Shown: positions 37,201-48,276 of the stretch, in pieces | Layout: each line of letters begins with the position of its first letter | How positions within the stretch are numbered: the stretch's first letter is position 1 | Assembly: GCF_021018895.1 (NCBI RefSeq) | Contig: NC_079377.1 | Coordinates: 10,670,501 to 10,734,500 of the forward strand | Length of the DNA stretch: 64,000 nt | Reading direction: 5' to 3' | Source: Seriola aureovittata | Taxonomy: Eukaryota > Chordata > Actinopteri > Carangiformes > Carangidae | The notes under the pieces: generated by a model | Database searches by the model: none | What the model was told of the DNA's origin: nothing | The model's input: only the letters and a program-made list of their open reading frames with translations | Made by a program: the position numbers and the translations under genes

Positions 37201-40200
37201 TAATTGACCTATTGTTCACGACGAAAAATAGATTAAAACTAAATATAAAGTTACTTTTGAGAACTATGATGAAATTTATAACATTTTTTGTCAAAGAATC
37301 CAAACTAAACAATGTGAAATATGAACAGAGGGACATGTTTTAATGCAAAGTATTATTCAACAATCTGCATCTGAGGGAACACACACTACACCCTCTGATT
37401 AGTTTCCTCTGCTGCCCAAAATATCACTCGTTTAGATGAAGATGATTTAGTCACTTGTCCTGATGCAATACTGTTAATATTTGTATTATTTTATATAATT
37501 TTTTCATATTTTGCATTGCATTTTGTTGATTTTCTTTTTTCTGTTTTCCATTTATGCTTCCTGACTTGCAGGATGTGCTTTATCTGTCTTTTTATTTTTT
37601 CCCACCTACTGTGATAAGTATTCTGCACCAAAACACCGAAGCAAATTCCTCATACGTGAAAACTTATTTGGTAATAAACCTGATTCTGACTCTGATAAGA
37701 AACACCTTGCAAAGTTATGGGTCTGTCAGTAATGTTACTGATGTTACCTGTTCTTCCAGATTTATGGACTAATTTCATCCACAAAGAATTAGACAATGAG
37801 CTGCAACAAAACAGCTGAGACAAACTACGAAAACATGCAGGCAGCATACCAACATTTATAAAGAAGTATGGTAACGTAAGAATCAACTTCTGTAGATGTG
37901 AAGCAGTGAACACCGCAGGGAGCTGCAGTAATGCTCGCTTAACAGGATGAACTGTACAGAGCTAGAGAGAGCGGCTCTATTCAAACAGACAGTTTGGAAA
38001 TGCTGACTGGATTTAGTGGGGTCAGTCAGACAGCGTATTACTGCAGAGCAGAGTGACACCTTGTGAGAGACACCTGTAACCATAGTAACTGCACAGGCAG
38101 ATGGCAACATCTGTAGCCTTAAAATGCTTAAAAGACATTAAATGTGTGACGAAAGTGAGACGTCACTGACCAACATTCGAGTAAAAAACTAACAAAAATC
38201 AAACATATTTTCATCAAAAGACTAAAGACTAAATCAAAACCAGGTGCTAAAGTTAACACTATAATAAATGTAGATGCCTCCATACACAGCACAAGGTCTC
38301 ACTGAATGGTTTAAGGAAAATTAGTAGTATGTTAACTTTATGTTGAGATTTCTTGTTGTCAAACTCCAGTAGAGTTCAGAGACTCAGAATCTACGAGATG
38401 GAAGCCGTTCTGGATGCTCAAGGTGAAGCAACACCTTACTAAGACACTTGAGACACTTTTATAACCCTAACATGAGGTTCTGTTTAATTGAAGATTATTT
38501 ACTTTTGGATTAAATGCTTATCATTAAGCATGTGCGGCCTGCAGATACTATACTCTCACCTCCAGTGCAGGAGTGTGGCGGAGCAGCGCTGCTCTGGACC
38601 GCTGAAGAGAGCGGTCCATCAGTTTGTGCAGTCTGAGGATCAGTTTACGTAGTCCCATCTGTTTCAGAGCTTTATCCACAAATGGTCTGTAGATGGCTGT
38701 GGGGCAGAACACTCCCCCTCCCACAGTTGATTCTGCACTTCCTGAAGTAGCAGTTGGGAGAAACTCGTCTTCTGACAACAATCGGGCAAATTTAGGAGTC
38801 AGTTGGGGAGACAACTCTCCATCTGCTACGTGTCCGAATCCCCCGTCCTCCTCGGCATCCCTGTCCTCCCCTTCGCTCTCAGCTGTAAAAGTGGCTGTTG
38901 AGTCATTCTCCTCATCTTTTTCATTCTCCTCCTCTTCATTGCCACGAGAGCAGCGAGGTGAAGGGATCTCAAAGACAGGCCACCCGATACGCGATAGATC
39001 ATGGAGGCCCAGCACCGTGGCCATGACGCGCAGCTTCTGGTTGAGGTCCTGGGTGATGTTGAGCCACAGGCAGAGCGCCTGCACCCTGCCCTGGAAGTCT
39101 CGTGCTGCATACTTTTCATAGTCCTTCTGCAGGGCCTGCAAAGAGGGGTACAAAGCTTCCACAGACTCCAGCAACTCCATAACCCGCTTGACCTGCTCAA
39201 ATGCCAGCCGCTGGCGTTGAAGGTGTTCCCTGCAATCAGCGCCAGAGCCCAAGGGTTCTGCTGCATTCATTGCAGTTGAGGGGCAGGCGCTAAAGCCCCA
39301 GGGATCTACTCCACAGTGGTTGGTCTCTGCTACAGTGGGCTCCCTCTCCTCTCCACAGAGTAGATCAGGGATGCTCTGATAGTCCCCCTGGATTATTAGA
39401 GACCCTAAACACTGGGCCCCTCTCAGGCTGTCATAGTTGACCTTAAAGTGCAGCACCTCATTGATGATGTCAGGGATGGCTTGGCGGGCAGTGAAAAGAA
39501 AAAGGTCTTGATCACCGGTGGAGCGTCGTGCATGCCAAGCCTGCAGCTCCAACCATATGACCTCATTGTTGTGACCCATGAAGGCCATGTTCTCCAGGCC
39601 TCTCTGCTCCTTCTCCTTCCTCTTGGAGGACATAGACGTGAGCTTGAGCAGAAGCCGCAGAGTTTCAAAGAACTTGAGGCGGTCGGCGGGACAGTCTGTC
39701 CTGGAGGTCTGGCGGTGGGGCCGGGCAATATGGGGCATGGAGACAGGAAGTTTGCCACTGCTGCAGCCCAAGCTCAAGTAATGCTTCCTGGGATCCATGT
39801 TGAGGGCACCAAAAGGGCTGGACTTGGAGAGTGGATCCAGCATGAAGGAGCCTTCAAAGGTCTTCTTGTGGTCTCTCTCTGTGGAGCGCAGTGTGGCCCT
39901 CTGCTTCTTTCCCTGCTTGTAGCTGTGCTCCTCAGGGGGCTCCACTGGCCTGGGACTCTCTCTCAGAACAGATGGGCTAAGGTCCGCTGAAGTGAAGACA
40001 CAAAATACATCCCAGTCAGTGCAATGCATGTAAAACTGCATGTAAAAATGGTAAAACATTTTTAAAACTTATTTCCATATATACCTCAGGCAATTCGATT
40101 TATGAACTTACCCTTGTTGGGAGACCGACCAGCACTCCTTGCCTGGCTGTTCCTTTGATGTTTGCCAGACATGCGTTTTATCTGACGGGGGGTATAAGGA

Positions 40201-43200
40201 GGTGATGTGCCATACAGAGCTTCCTCTTCCTCACTAGGAGAGTCACAGGATTCATCCACCTCAAAGTTCTGTTGGGATGCATTTTCCACTGGCTTGGCCT
40301 GCCTGTCAAAATGTAATACAATTTAGAGGAAAACAGGATGAACAAACTATCGACATCAGCTTGATTTGCATCTTTACATCAACCACAACTACATGAAAGT
40401 GATGTTAACCACAAGTCAATGCATTGACATTACAAAACTGTTTCAGTCATTTCAAAAGGAAACGCAAGAAATGTGTGTACAAAGTCAAAGAGTGCTCAGT
40501 TGTTTGTACCCAAAACAGAGTGTGCAGCAGATCTCCTCTAATGGCACAGCAAACTGGTTGCTAAACTGCAACTAGACTGAATGTCTGCTACTACCTACAG
40601 CAGACTGACGAGTTGTCTGTCCTCTGGAGCCTGACTGGCTGCCTCCCAAATGTACAGCAGCGATGCTCTGTGCATGACCACAGCCATGCAGACGCAGGAT
40701 AATAAGCTGTGGGCACCCTCGCTCGGTCTAGGTAAACATAATGGCTCAACCAGAGAGGGAGAAATAGTAACCCTCATTAACTCTGTCTGCTAAGTCATCA
40801 ACCAAAATGCACAAGTCAAGTTTTCATGGAGCACTGAGACTCACTCACCCAAAGGGTGTAGAAGCTGTTCCACCATATGCAAACACAGTGCTAATGCAAA
40901 ACAGCACATTGCCTTCATGTGATTAGAGTAAATCTTGGGCCACAATAAAGATGTAGACATCATGGTTGCGTAACCACATCCTGACTGTGAATTTCAAATT
41001 AGGAAAGTCCATGGCAGAATATGTTGCTTCAAAGGAAACACAATTGTCACTTGAATCATTTCCTTCTGGGAAAAAAGGAAGAGAGAGAGAAAAAAAAACA
41101 CAGAGAGTGCAAGCAGCACGCTTTTCTAGATTACATTGTGACAGCTTTGTTTCCTAATGCCTTTCTGAGGGTTTTTTAATAGGATTAGAGACAAAGGTTG
41201 GAAGGTCTGACCCCGCCAACAGAAACAAAAAGAGAGAGAAAAAAAGGAGGGGCATGAAAAAGGGAGTTCTATATGCTGGTCACCATGTGTCCCACCATCG
41301 ATCATCTGACTGAAAAGCATTCCCCAACACGCGCCTGTTAGTGTCTGTGCAGACGGAGTTGAAAGGGGCAAGGCTGTATCACTTTCACTGGGGGAGTGTG
41401 TGTGAGTGCTAAGGGAGGGGGTTAATCTGGAAATCACTTGCTTAAGCTTTTCAAGGAACCACATAGAGAGAGAGTCCAGACTTCTATTGCCCATCTGCCC
41501 AAAAGCAGTGCACACACACACACACACACACACAGAGACACACACACACAAGCGCACACGTACACACACAGAGTCCCCTGGGAGCAGCAGTGGAATTACA
41601 TGCAAGGCAGACAGACACCTGCTGCAAATCCTGCAACTTTTAATGCAACAAGAGTCCAGCTGCAATCAAGAGTTCATAAACGACACGTACTGCAAGAATA
41701 ACGTTAACAGCACACCAACCTTAACCACAGCAGTCTTGAAATCACAGAATAACTCATGCATGACAGAACACTGGTGCCTTTATGAGTGTATTGTATTGGA
41801 AATTGTGAAGGGGCTTGTTCTGCAGAGGCAGCACACCACAGTGATCTTTTCAGTATGCAGGCCCAAGAAGGAACAGTAAGCAATCTTGTGTGTTACAATA
41901 AGGCATTTAGCACCAACAGCAACAGACAAAATGTGCTGTGGAAATGCAATGCAAAAATCAAGACAGGTATCAGGAAAATGCATGAAGGCAGCAGACGGAG
42001 TGAATGCCATCAACCTACCACTGTGTCCATCACAAGTATGATGAGATTGTGCGCACATTAGTAAACATTCCAAGGCATGCATGAGTGAGTGGTGTCTGAG
42101 GACAGAAATAGTAAATGCATGTGAGAGGGAGTGACACCGAGTTTTAAAAAGACACTTCCTTACGCAGAACAGTATGACTAAATCACTCAGGAATGACAGC
42201 GGAACCAATGACGCCATCACTGCCAGTTATTTGTTTGGTTGCCATGAGACACTTCAAGCACACATTGTGCTGCTGCAGTAAAAGCTGTGCAAATTCCTGT
42301 TCTGAATTCTTTGCTTTTCCCTAAACCTACACGCAGGCCGCCCAGAGAAAGTTACTGGCCTGCATGCCCTGCAGTTAACCATAAACGCACTATGGTCTTC
42401 AAGCTGTCCCTGCCTGGCTGCCACTGGTGAATTATCACTGCAGATGGTGTCTGGCTGCTCTCAATGGCTCATCTGATGGCTCATTGGGGCTCCAATAAAG
42501 GCCAGTGGAATGCTAGAGCCCCTAGGCAGAAACACTGAGTGCATAATAAACAGCACAAAATCAGGACTCTTTTCTGTATAGCGACTGAAGCAGTGATACC
42601 AAGGGCTGCCAGAGTCAGGGGGGCCTGACCTTTGACACCAACCATCCACACCATTGTACCAGGAAGGGGCACACTATTGTATAGTTGTGACACGTGGCCT
42701 GTGAGGCCCACAGCTGAATAGCACACAGCTGGTTAGTGAGCACACTTGCTCACAATGTCCAAACTATAGGGGATTTTTTTCAGAGAGAGGAAAAGGAGGA
42801 TAAGGTGGCTGGGGGTTTTCTAAGAACACACTTTCCAATTAATTAGGTCACGGAGGCATAACTGATGCTCAGTAGGCTAAATCCAGATTTTGAAACCCCC
42901 CTCCTATAAAAAGGATGTGTCTGCTGCCTAGAAATTTCACTCTAAGGTTAACTGGCGAGGCACTAATAAAACCTAAAACCTGTGTGTGCACATCTGCCCA
43001 AATTTCTATATGCATGTCTGACCTGCCGTAACTCCCTGATAAACTGGCAAAGATCAGATGTTTTGCCGTAGGCTGACAGAATTCAGAAACAATGAACACG
43101 ACATACTTGACCACACCCTCCTCTGGAACAGTGTGACACTGCCAGGAGTGGACTTCCCAACCTCTCCTACATGCAACTGTGCAAAGCACATTGTGCATGC

Positions 43201-45732
43201 GCAGCCAACAGACAGCCACTTTCACACAGAAGAAGATGAAAATGCGGTGCATTTCTAAAACACTGGTGAGCTTACGATCTGCCCTTATACATTACTTAAC
43301 ACCAGGGAACAGACCTTACTGTACCGGCGGAAGCTCATGCCATTAACCACAACAAGTCACATGACCTGAATGTATCTAAATGTGGACATCGCAGACAGCG
43401 GGCTCCAGCATAAAGTACATGAGTTTAATGGTATGTTTTTTATGCCACTTGCGTAAATGCAGTGCAGATAGCAGTCTGCTCCACCTTGAAATTGAATCTG
43501 AAACTGTAGATAGTCATAAGCAACACCTTTGTCAGTTTCAACTCACATTTCAGTTTCTTCTGCAGTTGTGCGCATCATAAATGGCAATCTAATAGATGAA
43601 CATGTTATTCTGCAGCACTCCCTTTCTATTAGTTATCGTCCAACACGACCATACTCCTGCTGCGCATTAGTAATATCAAATGCCGTAGTTTTAGTAGTTA
43701 TAAAGATTCCATTGTTTAAAAGAAAATAACAGATGAGAGTGACAGAATGTGAGAGCAGCGATATTTCTCTAAAGCAGGTGTGGGCAGAGACAGGATGCAG
43801 TTAGGAAATGCTAGAGGACAGTCCATCTGTATTCTACAGCCTGTGCTACTGGCAAATGCAGGCATTAATGAGTTCTACCCCATGAGCATCTCCGGGGCTC
43901 CAGGCAGCCATCCACTGTGCACAGTACACCACATCCTGAAATCCCTGGAATGCTTGTCAGCCACAATGTCTTCAGACTGACTTTGAAAATGAGACATTAT
44001 TGACAAAGGGCCTCTGTACTTGCAACGATAGCGATAGCCTTCAATTGCCATGCGAGCCCATAGCTCCCGTTTCTCAAAACAGTTGTCAGTTTGAACGAAA
44101 CTCACACTTAGTGTTTAATCGATAGAAAGATGTTTCTTTTACAAAAACTCAAAGATAACTAATTTTTGCATGTTGTGAGACCTGTCATTTCAGTTTGAAG
44201 TTTGAATTTTATTACATATCCGTCCAAACTAATATTGTGTCCCTGCAAACTCTACCACATCGGCCATGTAACCCTTATTGTGTACAATTGTCCACGTTTT
44301 GTATGTTTCTGATCCCATTACTATAAAAATGGTAACTACAACAAATAGTAATACACTGCCAAGCCATATATTTGAGCTTTCTGGAGCATACTTTACCTTT
44401 CACCCCAAACTCTGCACAGACACTTATCAACATTGCAATCATGTCAACTTGTGACACTATCATGCTTCCAGCAATAGTATGTCTAATGGCTCAGTACTTT
44501 TCTTTATGAGACAGTGGGACAGCAATTACATTAACAGGCCCAGTATTGCACAATCATGCGAGCTGTTTGTGTCCCCACCTCGGACTAAGTGGCCACAAGG
44601 GTGCAACAGAATAACCACTAGCGGGTGACTCAATCATTACTGGAAAGAAAAAAATCAAACTACTTGCTCAAAACCAGGATTATCGCAGTTGACAGAGCTG
44701 ATCCACTGTGATAACTCGCTCTGCAGACAAACAACTACATGTGAGGAGAAGGGAGAGGGGAAGACATAACAGCAGATTCCTGAGGGTCTGTCGCCAGCGG
44801 TCAGGGGCAAACACTGCGGCATTTCGATTAGGAGATGTGCACATGTGAGGAAAAACATCTCACGAGTGTCTCTTTGTATGCATTCCCCTGCGAGATTGCA
44901 GACATGTATCCCTCAGTAGCCTTGTCATTTGCGCACTTACAGCACGGTGAAACATTTGGTGCAACAGATTGTCAACTAAGTTATACGCCTCTAAGAAAAG
45001 GAAATCCACTTAATAAACAGCATAAAGTGTATGAATTAACCGTACGTAGTTAACAGGCTCATATCATGATTCAGCAGTGGAGTGCGAGACGACAACAACA
45101 ACAACAGGAGCGCCAAGTCTAGCTAGAGGATTAACAATAACAGTGGAGCGAAATGCTAGCGAAAGCCAGCGAAGTTTGTGCCTCGGTGTAGTGTTGAAAT
45201 GCATGGTCTGGCAATCTCAAATAATCAACAACACACTTTCAAGTCCACCTAACGACCCCACATTGCAACACTTATCCCGCTCCGGCACCGTCAGTATCTG
45301 TTCGTGAACTTGCGGGTGAACAATAAACTGACAAGCGACAGCTAACAGGAGACGTTAGCTAGCTTGTTCCCATGACATGTTGCACTGTTACAGCGGCTGA
45401 TAATTGTTCGTTATGTTACCTTAACATTTGGCGAGCATTTTGCCTCTCTCTCTAGCAACCGAGAATTAGATGGGAAGGTAATATCCGCAGCAAAGTGCGT
45501 CTGAAAATCTTGCTCCAAAAAGTTTGCAACTCCAGTGTTGCAAATGCAGTAACTGCACGCGTACCACTATTTGACAGGAAGTCGATTTCTGAGGGATGCG
45601 CAAGCGCTCCCATAGAGCCGACTGCAGTGTCACGTTCAGCTCCCTATTTGGCAAGTGCGAGGTCCTGATGGTGTAGTGTCTGTTCAACAAATTCGCATAC
45701 CTGCTGGGCTTGTTACGATCCGGAGGCTCCAT
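25912..45732 (-). CDS. map3k4: Mitogen-activated protein kinase kinase kinase 4 (MEKK4/MTK1)
   Basis: Stress-activated MAP3K that phosphorylates MKK3/6 and MKK4/7 upstream of p38 and JNK, and is activated by GADD45 proteins in vertebrates. Twenty-seven coding exons, listed in the sub-entries, join in frame to 4767 nt, 1588 residues; human MAP3K4 has about 1608. The start is ATG at 45732 ([10 protein letters not shown]), the first in-frame ATG, with purine at -3 and G at +4. An N-terminal [16 protein letters not shown] motif is followed by the conserved [20 protein letters not shown] region, an acidic stretch, a long helical middle domain and a C-terminal kinase domain (about 1325-1588). The kinase has a glycine loop from Gly1330, ATP-binding Lys1352, HRD with Asp1443, DFG with Asp1461, and APE. 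It ends VCTDEE as in human. No break was found. The 3' half was tandemly duplicated together with agpat4. Confidence 0.95.
28704..30406 (-). other. map3k4 intron 17, holding the end of the duplicated unit
   Basis: Intron of 1.7 kb with no ORF of note. Its stretch 29120-29370 is the copy whose partner lies at 21650-21960, so the ancestral duplication breakpoint is near 29370. Beyond that the intron is unique in this window. Confidence 0.75.
31196..31244 (+). repeat. (TG)n microsatellite in a map3k4 intron
   Basis: About 24 uninterrupted TG units with one C near the end, inside the intron between map3k4 exons 15 and 16. Likely polymorphic. Confidence 0.95.
34256..34310 (+). repeat. CA/GT microsatellite abutting a map3k4 splice donor
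   Basis: An (AC)n tract with GCGC interruptions fills more than half of the 101-base intron 10. On the minus strand the exon ends ATGAAG and the intron starts directly with GTGTGTGTG, so the repeat itself supplies the 5' splice site. Confidence 0.9.
37560..37710 (+). mobile_element. Truncated LINE 3' tail, L2-like
   Basis: GCAAATTCCTCATACGTGAA followed by GGTAATAAACCTGATTCTGA and CTCTGATAAG matches the tail seen at the 3' end of many teleost L2-type retrotransposons, which finish in TTCTGA-like units. No reverse transcriptase remnant was recognised. The 5' limit is uncertain and may reach 37420. It lies in the 2.1-kb map3k4 intron 3 and is antisense to the gene. Confidence 0.55.
40303..45700 (-). 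other. map3k4 intron 1 (5.4 kb)
   Basis: No gene recognised inside. It carries an (AC)n microsatellite at 41511-41570; long ORFs across that repeat (for example a minus-strand one rich in Val-Cys) are repeat artefacts. First introns often hold regulatory elements, but none can be assigned here. Confidence 0.6.
41511..41570 (+). repeat. (AC)n compound microsatellite
   Basis: CA units interrupted by GAGA, GCG and GTA, in map3k4 intron 1. Confidence 0.95.
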
Positions 45733-45960
45733 ACCGAAGCAGTGGCTTCTTGTTCCTAGCCGTGCATGGACTAAACCATGTCTAAGCGCTATCAGACAGA
45801 CTTTGCACCGGTAAATATTTGCAAGAGAGGCGGATTTTTGTCTCTTTAGAGCACTTTCTATCCGCCGGCACAGTTGACTCTCGCTTGTGCGTATGCCGTC
45901 GCCATCTTTCCAACGTTCATTGAGGAGGAGTGCCACAGTCTTGCATTACTACGGCAACCC
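45733..45960 (-). promoter_or_regulatory. map3k4: map3k4 5'UTR and promoter-proximal region
   Basis: Sequence upstream of the map3k4 ATG, richer in CpG than the surrounding introns. AAGATGGCG on the minus strand at + positions 45900-45908 fits the YY1 site often found just after mammalian transcription starts. If transcription begins upstream of it, its ATG opens a 15-codon upstream ORF, out of frame with the main one, that stops before the main ATG. The start site itself is not determined. Confidence 0.45.
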
Positions 45961-48276
45961 GGATAGGTCATCTGCGGTCATAGCTGTGCAGCTTGTTGTT
46001 ACCCTCACAGTACAGTCACAATCAATCAGTTTTCACGTGGTCATCATGAATTATCACACTTTAAACCACCTGATTTATAGTGTAGTGGAAAAAAAAAAAC
46101 AATCTGATACTAATGAATGCTTGGGATAATTTCAGTGAATTATTCATGACAACCTAGTTTGTTGTCAGTGGGGACTGATATGAGATGGCCCTTCACCATC
46201 AGTGTGTGCTGCTTCAGTGTTACAGTACTGGTTGCCCAATGTGACCCCAGGTCAGGGGCCAGTTGTCATCTTCATCAGCACCCTGTCTATATAGTATATG
46301 ATGAATGAGGATTTGCAATCAGTAGCCCATTGCCAGATTAACCTCTTTGAATGGTATGCAGTATTCCAACACTGTAACATTACATGAGCCCAGGTTAGCT
46401 ATGTGGTAATTTGAATAAACTCAAGTTAATTTAGGAATGTAAGCACAATGATAGTCAAAATGATTTTGATGGCCTTGAGATCAGGTAATAAAGCAGGACC
46501 ACCTTATGGCTGTTAACATGTCAGATGATATTGTGCTTTCACACTATGAGGGTTCTGGAGGCCCCTGGTGGTCTTGTGTCCTGGGACAGTTGCCCACTTA
46601 ACCTTGCTAATGCTATGTTACATACATTTTTAAAATTATGACATAAATGTAGATATTAATGTAAAATTAATACTAAAATCGTGCAAGTTCACACAGGTGG
46701 CAAAAGAACAAAATGAACTGAGAAAAAGTTTTCTTTGGCAACTAATTTAATACCAGAGTAATCCAGGAATCCTAAATGACGCAATCATCGTTGAAGTCTT
46801 AATCTGACTAAGTTATGATGTTGCATCTATCCCTATCATTGAATCAAACGGGTAGGGGTCTAGACATAATATGCACAGAGGGTAACTTTAGGTTAATTGC
46901 CACTTTCCACTCATCCCTGCACAAAAACATTGTGTCTAAACACCTGGTTTGGATTCATCTTCTGACACATTGTAAAAGAGTGGAGACTGGTGTAAATGCT
47001 AAGTGTCTGCCTCAAACTCAGTGTAATATAATATATTCAATTGTTTTTTTTAATTTTCACAAGGCGAGAAACGAAAGAGGAACTAAAGATTAAATACATG
47101 TGCGATTCAAGAACCTGAAGTGAACATGTAGGTAGTAGTGAGTCAGATTCAGGAAGTATCACACAAATGTCACTGGGAAAAAATGGAGATGTATCTGGCC
47201 TTATCTAATTGTAGACGCAGGGACAGCAGAGATGTGCTGTATCTTCTTTCTTTGGGGTCATAAAGTACAGTGAGGACAGAACAATATTCTGACCCATATT
47301 CGATTTTAGATGCAGCAACAAAAATTATGAAAGATGCATATATTTATTTAACTAAATTTGTAGTGAAATCCTCACAGGAGTAGACATATTTCATTGATTA
47401 TTTTTAAAAAAAAGTTTATATTAGACGTCTTTCATCTACAGCCTGAGGGACCAGTTCTCCCTAAAGCCACAATTAAACTGTCATCGCCACAGCTTTTTCT
47501 TGCGTATCGGGGCGTTGAAACTTTCCTCCTCTCACCTTCTTATGTGACTAAATAAAAGACGGAAAGACAGTGACAACAGTCTACTGACGTTTCTCGATTG
47601 TTTTGAATAGAAACTGAAAGACATCTCGACTGATTACCTGGGAGGAGAGGAGATCTTACGTCACGCGCCCTTTGTCGCCGCCACATCACTTGTTTCCTTC
47701 ACGTGTAACTTGAAGCTCGGAAATACGACAATTTTTGATTCAGGAGACTTTCCTTTTGTGTTTTTCGGAAATAAAATCAATCACAATTCGAAATGATATA
47801 TTAGCAGAAGTTGTATAGTTTTTAGAAATCAAGCCCAAATTTACTTTTTAGTAGCCTATGATAGTGTCAAAGATAAAGCATAAAGCACGGTTACGCGCAC
47901 GTCTATAAATATAAAGGGATTTATTTTTCTATTGTGAAGTCGTTTTACATCAGTACCTGTCTTCCCAAAACCGCCATATTACGACCTCAACTTCAAGTGG
48001 TGGGCTATTTGCTTTTCTAGTTAAAACACTGCTCTTCTCATTGTATAGTTTTGACATTTCCGACTGCACCTGAAGGCCTCGACTACGAAAGCAGGTTTTG
48101 AGCAGGTCTCACGGAGGGGGAAGAGATTCCCCATTTAGGCTTTGTCCTTAACAACATCCCTAGCTAGAAGATATTTCGGTAATATAGCACGGGAGGCGGT
48201 TAAATTGATAACGTTGTTTTTTTACTATATACATTTAAACCCGTAACATAACACGGAGGTGACATACCTCTTGAAA
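45961..48276. promoter_or_regulatory. Divergent intergenic region between map3k4 and kcnk1
   Basis: About 2.3 kb separating the two divergently transcribed genes, with no coding exon seen. The last 650 bases hold the kcnk1 5'UTR and promoter; TTACGTCAC at 47656-47664 resembles a cAMP-response element (TKACGTCA) followed by GC-rich sequence. The distance is too large to call a shared bidirectional promoter. Confidence 0.4.

Larger units (their letters stand above)
36208..45732 (-). other. map3k4: map3k4 exons 1-4 (N-terminal regulatory part)
   Basis: Minus-strand coding exons: 1, 45732-45701; 2, 40302-40112; 3, 39986-38560; 4, 36468-36208. Exon 3 is by far the largest at 1427 nt and encodes the GADD45-responsive N-terminal region, LELQAWH and [12 protein letters not shown] blocks, the [17 protein letters not shown] block, an acidic Glu/Asp-rich stretch (about 38880-38945) and [20 protein letters not shown]. 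Exon 4 ends SIKQ at a non-canonical GC donor (CAG|GCAAGC). Intron 1 is 5.4 kb. Confidence 0.92.

Noticed and set aside
38693..39121. 142-codon plus-strand ORF, Ser-rich
   Set aside because: Antisense to the acidic stretch of map3k4 exon 3; the Ser and Pro runs mirror Glu/Asp codons.
39448..39990. 180-codon plus-strand ORF
   Set aside because: It is antisense to the large map3k4 exon 3, whose minus-strand product matches MAP3K4 throughout; a shadow frame.
41126..41665. 179-codon minus-strand ORF in map3k4 intron 1
   Set aside because: Its Val-Cys repeats are a translated AC microsatellite; there is no family similarity.
45733..45936. N-terminal extension of map3k4 from an upstream in-frame codon
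   Set aside because: The upstream start is GTG, not ATG; the first in-frame ATG is at 45732 and its splice phase fits exon 2 exactly.
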